Assembly (NCBI GenBank): GCA_052388455.1
Contig: JBQTIA010000154.1
Span: 1-27,438, forward strand
Source: CAZSNH01 sp052388455
GTDB taxonomy: Bacteria; Pseudomonadota; Alphaproteobacteria; Rhizobiales; Hyphomicrobiaceae
Length of the DNA stretch: 27,438 nucleotides
Direction of reading: 5' to 3'
Shown here: positions 18,107 to 25,753 of the stretch, in pieces
How positions within the stretch are numbered: the stretch's first letter is position 1
Layout of the letters: each line of letters begins with the position of its first letter
Position numbers and translations under genes: made by a program
Notes under the pieces: model-generated
What the model saw: the letters and a program-made list of their open reading frames with translations, nothing else
Databases searched by the model: none
What the model was told of the DNA's origin: nothing

Positions 18107-19131
18107 TCAGGGGCATGGGCCAGCATGGCGACCGCGACGGCCGGCGCCGAATGTGTGGCCGCCGTCCGGCAATCCGGATCGGCGCCGATCAGATCTCCGA
18201 ACGCGACACAACGTCGTCCGAACCGCTGGGCCAGTGCCTTGACAACGGTCGCGCCGATGCCCGCCGCCACGATGGGCGCCGTTGCCGGGAGCGGCGTTGC
18301 CGTCAGCACCGCGTCGCATCCGTCGGCGAGGGACCGCAACTGGATGTCGGCGATGGCCGCCGCCGCTTGTTGCCAATCATCGAGGCTGCCGTCCGCGGCG
18401 TCGCGGCCGAACATGCGTGCGAGTCGCGCGATGCTTTCGGTCTGCGACTTGCCGCGGCCATCGGCCGTGGCGTGCAGATCCAGGCCGTCTGCGAGACCGC
18501 CGAGAATGCGGCGCACATCGGCCATCGTAGCCAGATATTCGCGCGCCAGTCCCTGGCGGCGGCCTTTGAACATGCCCTGCGTCGCAACGCCCATGACGGC
18601 CGTGCGCGTCAAGCCCGTGTAGACCAGCTCGCTCGTCGCCAGACGGTCGGCGTCGGTCAATCCCCGCGCGGCGGCGGCCCCGTTGTGGATGGCGATGATG
18701 TCCGCCGTCGTCGAGCCGAAGTCGACGAGCAGTGCCTCGGGCTCGCGGCGCGCGATGGCCGAGGCCGTGGCGAGAAAATTGGTCGAGCCGGTGTCGGCGG
18801 TATGGGCCTTGGCCGCTGCCGCGTTGCCGAAACCCTTCTCACCCAGCCAGTAGCTGGCTTCGGCGCCGAGTTCTCGTGTCAGCCGGTCGGCCAGCGTGGC
18901 GACACCCGAGGCGCGGTGCTCGAAGAGGTCAGACAGCTCGCCCGTCATCGTGACGGCGTGTCGGGATGCGTGCGCGAGCAATGGCCTTGCGGCCATCAGC
19001 GCCGCGTCGAGCTTTTCCATGCCCTGCCACAGTGGACAAACGAACTGCTTCACCGCGATGGCCCGGCCGTCCTCGACGAGCGCCACCTTCAGGTGCGCTC
19101 CGCCGACATCCAGACCTGCCACGATGGCCAA
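18088..19131 (-). CDS. H4MPT-linked C1-transfer protein, MfnF/hydantoinase-like
   Basis: Actin/hydantoinase-fold protein of 347 residues belonging to the family found only alongside H4MPT-dependent C1 metabolism; its archaeal relatives include MfnF, which joins the furan and tyramine halves of methanofuran. The nucleotide-binding pattern is visible: IVAGLDVGGAHLKVAL (phosphate 1, residues 3-18), LLVDFGSTTADIIAI (phosphate 2) and IVAAGIGATVVKALAQRFG (adenosine motif). A role in methylofuran synthesis is inferred. The start is a TTG at 19131, supported by GGGGAGAG five to six bases upstream; there is no ATG in the right place. It is divergent from the HisA-like gene (62 bases apart) and overlaps the trhO end. 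Confidence 0.85.
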   Translation of the reverse strand: MAIVAGLDVGGAHLKVALVEDGRAIAVKQFVCPLWQGMEKLDAALMAARPLLAHASRHAVTMTGELSDLFEHRASGVATLADRLTRELGAEASYWLGEKGFGNAAAAKAHTADTGSTNFLATASAIARREPEALLVDFGSTTADIIAIHNGAAAARGLTDADRLATSELVYTGLTRTAVMGVATQGMFKGRRQGLAREYLATMADVRRILGGLADGLDLHATADGRGKSQTESIARLARMFGRDAADGSLDDWQQAAAAIADIQLRSLADGCDAVLTATPLPATAPIVAAGIGATVVKALAQRFGRRCVAFGDLIGADPDCRTAATHSAPAVAVAMLAHAPDQSPRG

Positions 19132-19193
19132 TCGCTCTCTCCCCGACGGACATTCGTGCGGTGTGTTACACGAGGTCGACCGAGAGGGAAGCC

Positions 19194-19901
19194 ATGCACG
19201 TCATCCCCGTCATCGATGTTCGCAACGGTGTGGCCGTCGCCGCAATCATGGGCGATCGATCGAACTATCAGCCGCTCGTAACGCCGCTGTCGTACAGCGC
19301 CGACCCCCTGGCCATCGCGCGCGGATACCTGACGCTTTACCCGTTCGCGACGCTTTACCTCGCCGATCTCGACGGCATCGAGCGTCGCGGCGCCGATCTC
19401 GATCTGGTGCGCCGTCTGACTGGTGCGCTGCCGGAAGTAACGTTTTGGATCGACAACGGCGCAGCCGATGCCGCAAGCGTCGGCGAACAGCTCGCCATCG
19501 ATCGTGTGGTGGCGGTGGTCGGCAGTGAGAGCGGCATCGAGCCAGGCGACCTGGACGCCTTGCGGTCCCGATATAGCGACCGCCTCGTGCTCTCACTGGA
19601 TTTCAAGGGCGACAGGTTTCTCGGCGCGCCGCGGCTGTTGCACGAGCGCGGCACCTGGCCTGCGAGGGTCATCGCAATGACGCTCGCCAGCGTCGGGACC
19701 GCCAACGGGCCGGAGGTGGCGCGGCTCGGCGAGGTAACCGCGCTGGCCGGGCTTCGCCGCGTCTATTGCGCCGGCGGCATTCGCAACCGCGCCGACCTCA
19801 AGTCGGCGGCCGAAGCTGGCGCATCGGGCGCGCTGGTCGCGACGGCCTTGCACACCGGACAAATCAAAGCCGGCGACCTCGAGGAGATCGCCGGCTGGTA
19901 G
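19194..19901 (+). CDS. HisA/HisF-related TIM-barrel protein of the H4MPT island
   Basis: TIM-barrel protein of 235 residues related to HisA. The N-terminus IPVIDVRNGVAVAA keeps the first catalytic-type Asp (Asp8) and LVLSLDFKGDRFLG the second (Asp136). The C-terminal phosphate sites are recognisable (CAGGIRNRADL and SGALVATALHTG), but the middle GGGIR loop of true HisA is replaced by WIDNGAA. No other his gene is near, so it is unlikely to be the histidine enzyme. HisA/F-related proteins of unknown function occur in methanogens and H4MPT-using methylotrophs; a phosphosugar or furan-phosphate step in cofactor synthesis is a guess. ATG 19194 is set by GAGAGGGA about five bases upstream. Confidence 0.8.
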   Translation: MHVIPVIDVRNGVAVAAIMGDRSNYQPLVTPLSYSADPLAIARGYLTLYPFATLYLADLDGIERRGADLDLVRRLTGALPEVTFWIDNGAADAASVGEQLAIDRVVAVVGSESGIEPGDLDALRSRYSDRLVLSLDFKGDRFLGAPRLLHERGTWPARVIAMTLASVGTANGPEVARLGEVTALAGLRRVYCAGGIRNRADLKSAAEAGASGALVATALHTGQIKAGDLEEIAGW

Positions 19902-19988
19902 TTATCGGTCCACGCGACGAGTGAAAGTGAAGGCCCACTCGCCGCTTCAGCCGCTCCAACGGCCAGAGAGTAGTCTTCCCAATCGCTG

Positions 19989-20027
19989 CAGCAGACCCCC
20001 ATTCATGGCAGGGGTTTTATCCTGCTG
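19989..20027. terminator. Bidirectional stem-loop between HisA-like gene and fae
   Basis: AGACCCC (from 19993) pairs with GGGGTTT (20011-20017), which runs into TTTT on the plus strand; outer arms CAGCAG (19989-19994) and CTGCTG (20022-20027) offer an alternative stem. It lies between the stops of two convergent genes and could end both transcripts. Confidence 0.45.
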
Positions 20028-20042
20028 TGGACGGTGCCCGCT

Positions 20043-20555
20043 TCAAGTCTTAGCACCGAACGGGTGGGCGACCGAGTTGCGCTGCGCGGTGGCTTCGGCG
20101 GCGGTCGGCTTGCCGGCGACGGCGCGGGCCAGAGCTTCCTTGGTGGCGCGATAATTGAAGTCCTGGATCTTGGCGTCGTCGGCCGCTTCCCAGTGGATGA
20201 ACACGCCGACTGCGACGTAGACGTCGTCGGCTTCGTTGGCCGGGATCACGCCCTCGGCGACCGAGTCCTGCACGGCCTTGGCGACGCCGTACTGGGCGGG
20301 TCCGAACATCTGGACGGCCTGACGGGCGTCTTTGATGGTGACCTTGTTGAACATCACGGTGTTCGGCTTGCAGGGCAGGTTCGGCGCGATGACGGCGAGG
20401 AGCGACGTGAAGCCGTCCTTGTTGTTCACCAGCGCGTTGCAGAAGGCGCTTTCGACGGCGCTGCCGCGCGGGCCGACCATGAGGTCGATATGCGCAACTT
20501 CGTTGCCGTCTCCGACGAGGCTTTCGCCGACCATTACGCGATTGATCTTGGCCAT
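20043..20555 (-). CDS. fae: Formaldehyde-activating enzyme
   Basis: Cytosolic enzyme of 170 residues that condenses formaldehyde with H4MPT to methylene-H4MPT, the entry step of H4MPT-linked oxidation. Near-canonical throughout: VGESLVGDGNEVAHIDLMVG with the conserved catalytic-type His22, APNLPCKPNTVMFNKVTI, DARQAVQMFGPAQYGVAKAV and VFIHWEAADDAKIQDFNY. The length equals known Fae. ATG 20555 (MAKINRV) follows a strong GGGAGGA ribosome site about nine bases upstream, fitting its usual high expression; the open frame to 20609 is spurious. It appears to have its own promoter about 150 bases upstream, at the end of the cofactor operon. Confidence 0.98.
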   Translation of the reverse strand: MAKINRVMVGESLVGDGNEVAHIDLMVGPRGSAVESAFCNALVNNKDGFTSLLAVIAPNLPCKPNTVMFNKVTIKDARQAVQMFGPAQYGVAKAVQDSVAEGVIPANEADDVYVAVGVFIHWEAADDAKIQDFNYRATKEALARAVAGKPTAAEATAQRNSVAHPFGAKT

Positions 20556-20713
20556 TAGGGGTTTTCCTCCCGTTTCAACAAATACATGAACCGTCGTACC
20601 CCGAGGCACTCTCGCGGACGCGGGCTGCTGCGGTCTACCATGCCCATCCCAGTTGGCAGCACTCGAGGACGAGCGTCATCGAGCCGGATGCCGGATAGCG
20701 GCGCCGAGGCCCC

Positions 20714-20743
20714 TAAATAGCGCCATGAGCGGGGACTCGACAA
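20714..20743 (-). promoter_or_regulatory. Candidate fae promoter
   Basis: On the minus strand TTGTCG (20743-20738) and TATTTA (20719-20714) are 18 bases apart, just behind the stop of the CitG-like gene. Transcription from here would give fae a leader of about 150 bases. Only a moderate consensus match. Confidence 0.35.
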
Positions 20744-20747
20744 GGGC

Positions 20748-21611
20748 CTATTGGACTTTCGACGCATCCCGTTCGGCGATTATCCTTGCCGCGAAGAGGG
20801 TGCCTACAACGAGATCGGCGGTGGTGCCTGGATTGAGGCCGCGCGTTTTCAGGTCGCGATCGAGCCGCATCAGCACGGACCGGCTGCGGGCCGAGATCGG
20901 CGGATGGGCGTGCGACAGGTTGAGCCGCGCTTCGGATGCGACCGAGCGGGCGATGTCCAGGCCGTGCTTGCGGACGATGTGGCTGTCCGCAAAGCGGGCT
21001 AGAAAACGCATGTGCAGGTTGGTTACTACATCGGGCGAGGTGCCGCCCGCGCGCCGGGATGCCGCTGTCAACGCACGGATGCCGAACGAGAAAACGTCTT
21101 CGTAATCTGTCACGTACTGGCGTGCGATGCGATCCCGCCGGGCGGCCAGGGCCATGGCCTCGCGCAGAGTGACGCGCGCGGTGTTGGCCACGTCGGCGCT
21201 CTTGGCCGAGCCGAGCCCGGCCGGGCTGGCCCGCCGGATGGCCGCAAAGGTCTCCGCGGCATCTTCGACATCGAGCCCGGCCAGCACCTCGCCGAGGCTC
21301 TCACGCAGGGGCAGGCCACTCCTCTGGGCGGCGGCGGCGAGGGGCGCCGTCAGCAGGATGATGCCGAGATTGGTGTTGCAGCCGACCGCATCGACGGTGG
21401 CTTCGACGGCGCGGCGGATGCGCGCTCCGACGCGAAGCCGGGAATTGACGATGTGGGGTGCGGCAACACGCGCCGACAGATGGAAGTCGCGCACCTGCAT
21501 CCCGTGCCCGTCGGCGTGGACATGCACGTTCCCGGGCTTCAGGGCCTCGAGTTCAGCTTCGCAGGCGGCAATGAAGGCCGCTTCGATCCGCGCCCGGGGC
21601 AGCGGTCTCAT
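20748..21611 (-). CDS. CitG/MdcB-like protein of the H4MPT island
   Basis: Protein of 287 residues resembling triphosphoribosyl-dephospho-CoA synthase (CitG/MdcB). The N-terminal ALKPGNVHVHADGHGM corresponds to the family's KPG block, the middle has GCNTNLGIILLTAPLA (typical GxNTHxGxxxxL pattern) and the C-terminus has RGLNPGTTADLVVGTLFA. No citrate or malonate lyase genes are present; in H4MPT gene islands this paralogue is thought to serve cofactor biosynthesis, perhaps handling a ribosyl-phosphate intermediate. ATG 21611 shares one base with the stop of the ATP-grasp gene; a GTG at 21614 would add one residue with a 4-base overlap. Tight coupling either way. Confidence 0.85.
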   Translation of the reverse strand: MRPLPRARIEAAFIAACEAELEALKPGNVHVHADGHGMQVRDFHLSARVAAPHIVNSRLRVGARIRRAVEATVDAVGCNTNLGIILLTAPLAAAAQRSGLPLRESLGEVLAGLDVEDAAETFAAIRRASPAGLGSAKSADVANTARVTLREAMALAARRDRIARQYVTDYEDVFSFGIRALTAASRRAGGTSPDVVTNLHMRFLARFADSHIVRKHGLDIARSVASEARLNLSHAHPPISARSRSVLMRLDRDLKTRGLNPGTTADLVVGTLFAARIIAERDASKVQ

Positions 21612-22609
21612 CACGATCTCGCAAACAAAGGAATCGGATTCAGTTCACTGAGAAAATCCTGCGCCAGTCGGTCGGCAATGTCGATACCGGCGACGCTCTG
21701 GAGGCCCCGCCAAGCCGGATTGGAGTTGATTTCGAGCACCATCAGCGTGCCAGCGGCATCGCGGATCAGGTCGACCCCGGCATAGTCCGCGCCGACGGCC
21801 GTCACGGCCGCCAGCGCGAGCGAGCGCATTTCGTCGTCGGGATCGTGCGGATGTGGCTCGGCACCCTGATGCACGTTGGTGATCCAGGTCCGGCCGACCC
21901 GCTTCATGGTGGCGAGGATGTGCCCGCGCGAAACGAACACGCGCCAGTCCTCGAAGGCTGCGGCGTCGGGCGGGCGGAGGTACGTTTGCATGTAGTAGAC
22001 GTCGCCGACGGCCTCGGGCGGCGGCAGCTCGTCGCTGGTCATGGCGCGCATGACGCCGTTGCCCTGGCTGCCGAACAACGGCTTGACGACCAGCGGCCGG
22101 GCCAGGGTGCGGGCGTGCTCAATCGCCTTGTCGCGGCCTTCGATGACGCGGGTCGACGGAACCGGCAGGCCGGCCCTCTGAAAAAGAAACGTTGCCGCCG
22201 ATTTGTCGACGCAACGCTCGATGGCGCGGGCGTCGTTCCACACTCTGACGCCGCTTTCCCTAAGCGCGTGCAGGATGCCGAGGCGCAGCGTGATCTGCTC
22301 CAGATTTCCGGCCGAGATGGAGCGCACGAAGGCCCCGTCCGGCAGGTGGCCGTCGAGCCCCGGAATATCGAGGCCGCTCGGGGCCTGTGTGTCGAAGGCG
22401 CATTGCTTGAGCGTGGTCGTCACGACGCTGGCGCCCTGCCGCTCCAGCGCATCCGCGATTCTGCGCGCGTGCCACTCGCTGCGGTACTCTTCGACGAAGA
22501 GCACGATGCGGGGCGAAAGGGTGTCAGGCCCGGAGGGTCTGACGCCACCATCGGGAGCTTTCGAGTTGTCCCTCACGTCGACGTACTCATTTGGCGAGGA
22601 TGGAGCCAT
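21611..22609 (-). CDS. RimK-like ATP-grasp ligase of the H4MPT island
   Basis: ATP-grasp ligase of 332 residues, RimK-type. Core blocks: CVDKSAATFLFQRAGLPVP, RPLVVKPLFGSQGNGVMRA (ATP/glycine loop), YYMQTYLRPPD and the metal site LMVLEINSNPAWRGLQ. RimK relatives add glutamates (for example the archaeal H4MPT ligase MptN); glutamylation of H4MPT or of methylofuran, which carries a long polyglutamate chain in Methylobacterium, is a reasonable inference. The start is uncertain: ATG 22609 lacks a ribosome site and directly follows a 25-base hairpin repeat; a second copy is read through at codons 22-30, so about 35 N-terminal residues before IVLFVEEY look non-native. Confidence 0.82.
   Translation of the reverse strand: MAPSSPNEYVDVRDNSKAPDGGVRPSGPDTLSPRIVLFVEEYRSEWHARRIADALERQGASVVTTTLKQCAFDTQAPSGLDIPGLDGHLPDGAFVRSISAGNLEQITLRLGILHALRESGVRVWNDARAIERCVDKSAATFLFQRAGLPVPSTRVIEGRDKAIEHARTLARPLVVKPLFGSQGNGVMRAMTSDELPPPEAVGDVYYMQTYLRPPDAAAFEDWRVFVSRGHILATMKRVGRTWITNVHQGAEPHPHDPDDEMRSLALAAVTAVGADYAGVDLIRDAAGTLMVLEINSNPAWRGLQSVAGIDIADRLAQDFLSELNPIPLFARS
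22521..22545. repeat. 25-bp palindromic repeat, copy A (inside the ATP-grasp frame)
   Basis: A 25-base hairpin with arms starting GTGTCAGGCC and a 3-base loop; 20 of 25 positions match copy B at 22611-22635, and most differences keep the pairing. It is translated as VRPSGPDTL near the N-terminus of the RimK-like protein. Confidence 0.6.
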
Positions 22610-22610
22610 G

Positions 22611-22635
22611 GTGTCGGACCCGCAGGATCTGACAC
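22611..22635. repeat. 25-bp palindromic repeat, copy B (before the ATP-grasp start)
   Basis: Second copy, starting GTGTCGGACC, exactly 90 bases from copy A. It folds into an almost perfect stem with a TGC loop and ends one base before the proposed ATG at 22609, between mch and the ATP-grasp gene. Confidence 0.6.
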
Positions 22636-22667
22636 GTATCGACTCCGGTTCTGACGCCTGCCGAGAT

Positions 22668-23639
22668 TTATTTGAAGCTCGCTTCGACGATCTGGGGGGC
22701 GAGCTTGCCGGCCTGGAAAGAGGCGCCGGTGTCGAGATTGGAAACGGTGACGGCCGCCGGGCTGAACAGCTTACCGTCGATCTTGTAGAAATCACCATTC
22801 ACCGCCGCGAAGATTTCGGCGAAAGGCTGTCCGTAGGCCGATGAGGCACTCGAAGGAAGCTGCTCGGCGAGTTGCTTGGCGTCGGCGTCGTTGCCGCGAA
22901 CGAAAAGCTGAACGCGACCGCCGTAGATGATCGCGTCGTTGGTGCGGCCCATGGCCTTGACGAAATCCGGGATCGGCGGCGCCAGCGGCGCGACCCCGTA
23001 GCCGTCCACGATCCGATCGAGCGGGAAGTGCAGCTCGTGCGCCTTGTGCAGCGCGACTTCCAGCACGCGCGCGGCGATCTGGACCGTTCCCGCCAGGCTG
23101 CCCGTCGGGGCGAACAGGATGGTCAGATCCTTGGGTGAAATTCCGCAGGCCGCCGCGATGTTGGCCGCCACCGAAGCCGGTGGAGCCTTGTCTCCCTCGA
23201 TGACCAGTGCGCCGCGGTTGTGATGGTCGACGTAGCCCAGCTCTGAATAGAGGGCTTCGACCCGGGAGAGAGCACGCGCGGGGCCGGAACCGAGTGCGAA
23301 AAAGCCGCTCGCCTCCTCGGTGATCGTCCAGCCTGCGTACTGGCTGCCGAGACAGGCGACGACGGGGTTCGAAGAATGCACAACGACGCCGAGCGGCCAG
23401 CGCTCCAGACCCGAGGTCGGCGTGATGGTGACGGTGCCGAAGCCACCCATGCAGACCTCGCCGAGCCGACGACCCGCTTCGAGACCGCCGCGTACGCTCG
23501 AGCCGAGATCGATCTGGCGTTCACCGGCGGCGCCGGTGGAGACCTTCACGCGCAGCGCCGCGGCGTTGGCCACGATGTCCTCGACGATCTTGGAGGCTCG
23601 CGCATTGACGCTCGGCGCCGCTTCTAGTGCGCATGACAT
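22668..23639 (-). CDS. mch: Methenyl-H4MPT cyclohydrolase
   Basis: Cyclohydrolase of 323 residues (usual about 320) that converts methenyl-H4MPT to 5-formyl-H4MPT, the third step of H4MPT-linked formaldehyde oxidation. Typical blocks are CMGGFGTVTITPT, PVVACLGSQYAGWTI, FFALGSGPARALS, ILFAPTGSLAGTVQIAARVL and HFPLDRIVDGYGVAPLAPP. ATG 23639 overlaps the end of the preceding ATP-grasp gene by 16 bases and has AAGGA nine bases upstream; the long open frame above it is spurious. It lies within the operon RFAP synthase - mtdB - ATP-grasp - mch - RimK-like - CitG-like. Confidence 0.97.
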   Translation of the reverse strand: MSCALEAAPSVNARASKIVEDIVANAAALRVKVSTGAAGERQIDLGSSVRGGLEAGRRLGEVCMGGFGTVTITPTSGLERWPLGVVVHSSNPVVACLGSQYAGWTITEEASGFFALGSGPARALSRVEALYSELGYVDHHNRGALVIEGDKAPPASVAANIAAACGISPKDLTILFAPTGSLAGTVQIAARVLEVALHKAHELHFPLDRIVDGYGVAPLAPPIPDFVKAMGRTNDAIIYGGRVQLFVRGNDADAKQLAEQLPSSASSAYGQPFAEIFAAVNGDFYKIDGKLFSPAAVTVSNLDTGASFQAGKLAPQIVEASFK

Positions 23640-24787
23640 GACTGTCGTTCCTTCCCTGAAGTCGTTTCGTAGAGCAGGCGCGTCAGCTCCCTCACGCGCT
23701 CTCGGCATGACGTCTCGGCGTCTTCGGGCATCGCGCCAACAGCCTTCACGGTCGCGATCGGTGCCATGGCCGGAATGACGGCGCCGGCCGGGGGACGGTC
23801 GCTGGACCACTCGGGCCACGCATGGTCACCTGCCACCAGCGCACCCTTGTCAGCGTAGCAGTAGGCCGAAGCAGCGAATTCCGGCGCCCAATCCTGCATG
23901 ACAGGCGCGACCGATCCGTCATCCCGTCCGGCTGCCACGTGGGCGCGGAACAGCGTGCCGGCCGCGTCGTCGAAGATGTCGAGCGTGGCGCCGGGGCGCG
24001 GATTGACTTCCAGAAGCAGCGCATCACCGTCAGGTGTCAGCAGGAAATCGAACGACACGAGGCCGACGAGGCCGAGTTTCGGAATGAGCTGGAGGACGAT
24101 GTCCATCAGCCGGCCTTCGAGCTCGGGATCGAGTGTGATGCTGCCAGCCGCGCCGCCATAGCGGAATGGAGCGGTGGCGGTCGGCGCCGTCCACTGATAA
24201 CCCCAGGCCACCGCCACATCCCGTCGCCCGCACACGACGCTCGCCGAAATCGGCAATCCCTCGCGGTGCTGCTGGACATAGCGACCGGCGTCGGCGGCTG
24301 CGCCGGGCGCGCAGGCCCTGATGTGGGTTCCGCCGCAGCCCCCGATCCGCTTCGAGAGCCATCCGGTCGGGTCGGCGGGTGCCGTCGTTCGGGTCGAGGG
24401 GTGCGGGATGCCCAGTTCCTCGAGCAGGGGGAAGAACTGCGTCGGATCCTTGCACCGGCGATTGGTCTCCGCCCCACAGCCGAGCAGGGTAAAGTGCTTT
24501 TCGAGCGTGGCGATGAGACCCGGAACGTCCTCGAAACCGGACCCGAGCACGAGGCCCGCCGGCCTGCTCGCCGCCGCTGCCGACAGAGCGTCGAGCGCCG
24601 CCAGCAGCGGTTTGCTCCGAAATCCCTGCGCAACGACCTCCGGCAGCGTGCGCAGCCCAGCCGCTGCCGACCTCGTGTCGAGGTCGCCATAGGCGTCGAC
24701 GACGAGCGGCGCGAAGCCGGCTCGCCGCGCCGATTGAGCCAAGGCACGCCCGGAATAGGCGGCGATCAGAATGCTGGGTCCGCTCAC
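23624..24787 (-). CDS. ATP-grasp domain protein of the H4MPT island (MfnD-like candidate)
   Basis: ATP-grasp protein of 387 residues, different from the RimK-like one. It opens with a Rossmann-like ILIAAYSGRALAQSARRAGF, has the ATP-binding ISKRIGGCGGTHI-type region (WLSKRIGGCGGTHIRAC) and the metal site LGLVGLVSFDFLLTPDGDAL with LLLEVNPRPGATLD. ATP-grasp proteins of this sort sit in H4MPT islands of methylotrophs; ligation of glutamate to tyrosine in methylofuran (as MfnD does with tyramine in archaea) is my inference. The start is a GTG at 24787 without a clear ribosome site; a stop lies a few codons upstream and no ATG is available. A triple 12-bp tandem repeat precedes it. Confidence 0.85.
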   Translation of the reverse strand: MSGPSILIAAYSGRALAQSARRAGFAPLVVDAYGDLDTRSAAAGLRTLPEVVAQGFRSKPLLAALDALSAAAASRPAGLVLGSGFEDVPGLIATLEKHFTLLGCGAETNRRCKDPTQFFPLLEELGIPHPSTRTTAPADPTGWLSKRIGGCGGTHIRACAPGAAADAGRYVQQHREGLPISASVVCGRRDVAVAWGYQWTAPTATAPFRYGGAAGSITLDPELEGRLMDIVLQLIPKLGLVGLVSFDFLLTPDGDALLLEVNPRPGATLDIFDDAAGTLFRAHVAAGRDDGSVAPVMQDWAPEFAASAYCYADKGALVAGDHAWPEWSSDRPPAGAVIPAMAPIATVKAVGAMPEDAETSCRERVRELTRLLYETTSGKERQSCHAH

Positions 24788-24806
24788 ACGCTCACACGAT
24801 GATGAA

Positions 24807-24842
24807 GGCTTTCAGGCAGGCTTTCAGGCAGGCTTTCGGGCA
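24807..24842. repeat. Three tandem copies of a 12-bp unit
   Basis: GGCTTTCAGGCA at 24807-24818 and 24819-24830 is followed by GGCTTTCGGGCA at 24831-24842. It fills most of the 60-base gap between the mtdB stop and the GTG of the ATP-grasp gene. Copy number could vary by slippage. Confidence 0.8.
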
Positions 24843-24847
24843 CTCGT

Positions 24848-25753
24848 TCAGGCCAGGCCGGTCAGGGTCTTCGCCAGCGCGTAGGCGTGGCGGAAGTCGA
24901 GCGCCAGCGGCTTGTCGGATGCGATCATCTGCTTGAAGAGGCCGCTTTCGCATTTGTACTTGATGTCGCCGATGGCCAGAGGGCCGACGCCGAGCGCGTG
25001 ACAGCCGGGCAGCTCCGCCCCGTCCATGAACAGCTCCATGCCCTCGACACCGGGCGGTGGCACGGCGTTGACGTCGGCGATGACGAGCAGGCGCTTGGCC
25101 AGCTCCTTGTGCTCCTTGGAGACGACCTGCACACCGGCTGCGGCGGCCGCGAAAATGACTTCCGCGTTGGCGATGATATCGCGCTTCTGGTCGGCCGTCT
25201 CGCCGTTGACGGCTTCGAGATCGACGCCGAACCGCTCCTTGGAAATGGCCGCGTTCTTGATCACCCGCTCGACACCGCGGTGGGCGACGAGCTGCACGTC
25301 GGCGCCTTCCAGCGCCGCGATGATCGAGGAGGCGAAGCCGACCACGCCGGTGGCGCCGAACACGGCTACCTTGGTGCCCTTCCAGGTGCGTCCGAACTTG
25401 AACTTCAGCAACCGCTCGACGCAGGCGACCATCGCCGCCGCCGTGGTGAACGAGCCGGCCGGATCGGCGAAGATCGAGCATTCGAACGGCGGCACCATCG
25501 CCTTGCGGGCCGCTTCCATCATGTCGAGAGCCAGGATCGCATCCTTGCCGCCCATGAAGAAGCCCGTGCGCGGGCCGTAGTTCGGCGGGCGCGAGAAAAT
25601 TGCGTCCTGAACCAGCGCATTGACCTCGCCGAGCTCGACATTGACGTAGGGAACGATGACCTTGTAGCCCGCATCTGCCGCCATGTTCACATCGAACGGG
25701 CTCATGTGCTTGCTCGGGGCAAGCATGTGCAGGATGGGAGTGGCGTCGCTCAT
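24848..25753 (-). CDS. mtdB: NAD(P)-dependent methylene-H4MPT dehydrogenase
   Basis: Dehydrogenase of 301 residues that oxidises methylene-H4MPT to methenyl-H4MPT, between Fae and Mch. The N-terminus MSDATPILHMLAPSKHMSPF matches MtdB; further blocks are GFFMGGKDAILALDMM, PPFECSIFADPAGSFTTAAA and the nucleotide motif VAVFGATGVVGFASS. Full length, all typical. Two ATGs lie side by side: 25756 overlaps the RFAP-synthase stop as ATGA but is only three bases from AAGGAG, so 25753, at six bases, is preferred. Second gene of the cofactor/oxidation operon. Confidence 0.96.
   Translation of the reverse strand: MSDATPILHMLAPSKHMSPFDVNMAADAGYKVIVPYVNVELGEVNALVQDAIFSRPPNYGPRTGFFMGGKDAILALDMMEAARKAMVPPFECSIFADPAGSFTTAAAMVACVERLLKFKFGRTWKGTKVAVFGATGVVGFASSIIAALEGADVQLVAHRGVERVIKNAAISKERFGVDLEAVNGETADQKRDIIANAEVIFAAAAAGVQVVSKEHKELAKRLLVIADVNAVPPPGVEGMELFMDGAELPGCHALGVGPLAIGDIKYKCESGLFKQMIASDKPLALDFRHAYALAKTLTGLA

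Noticed and set aside
19145..19185. Short palindrome GTGTTACAC in the 62-bp divergent gap as an operator
   Set aside because: Too short (9 bases) to separate from chance without comparative data.
18103..19281. 392-codon plus-strand frame opposite the MfnF-like gene
   Set aside because: The minus-strand protein has clear nucleotide-binding motifs; the plus-strand product is Arg/Gly-rich without features.
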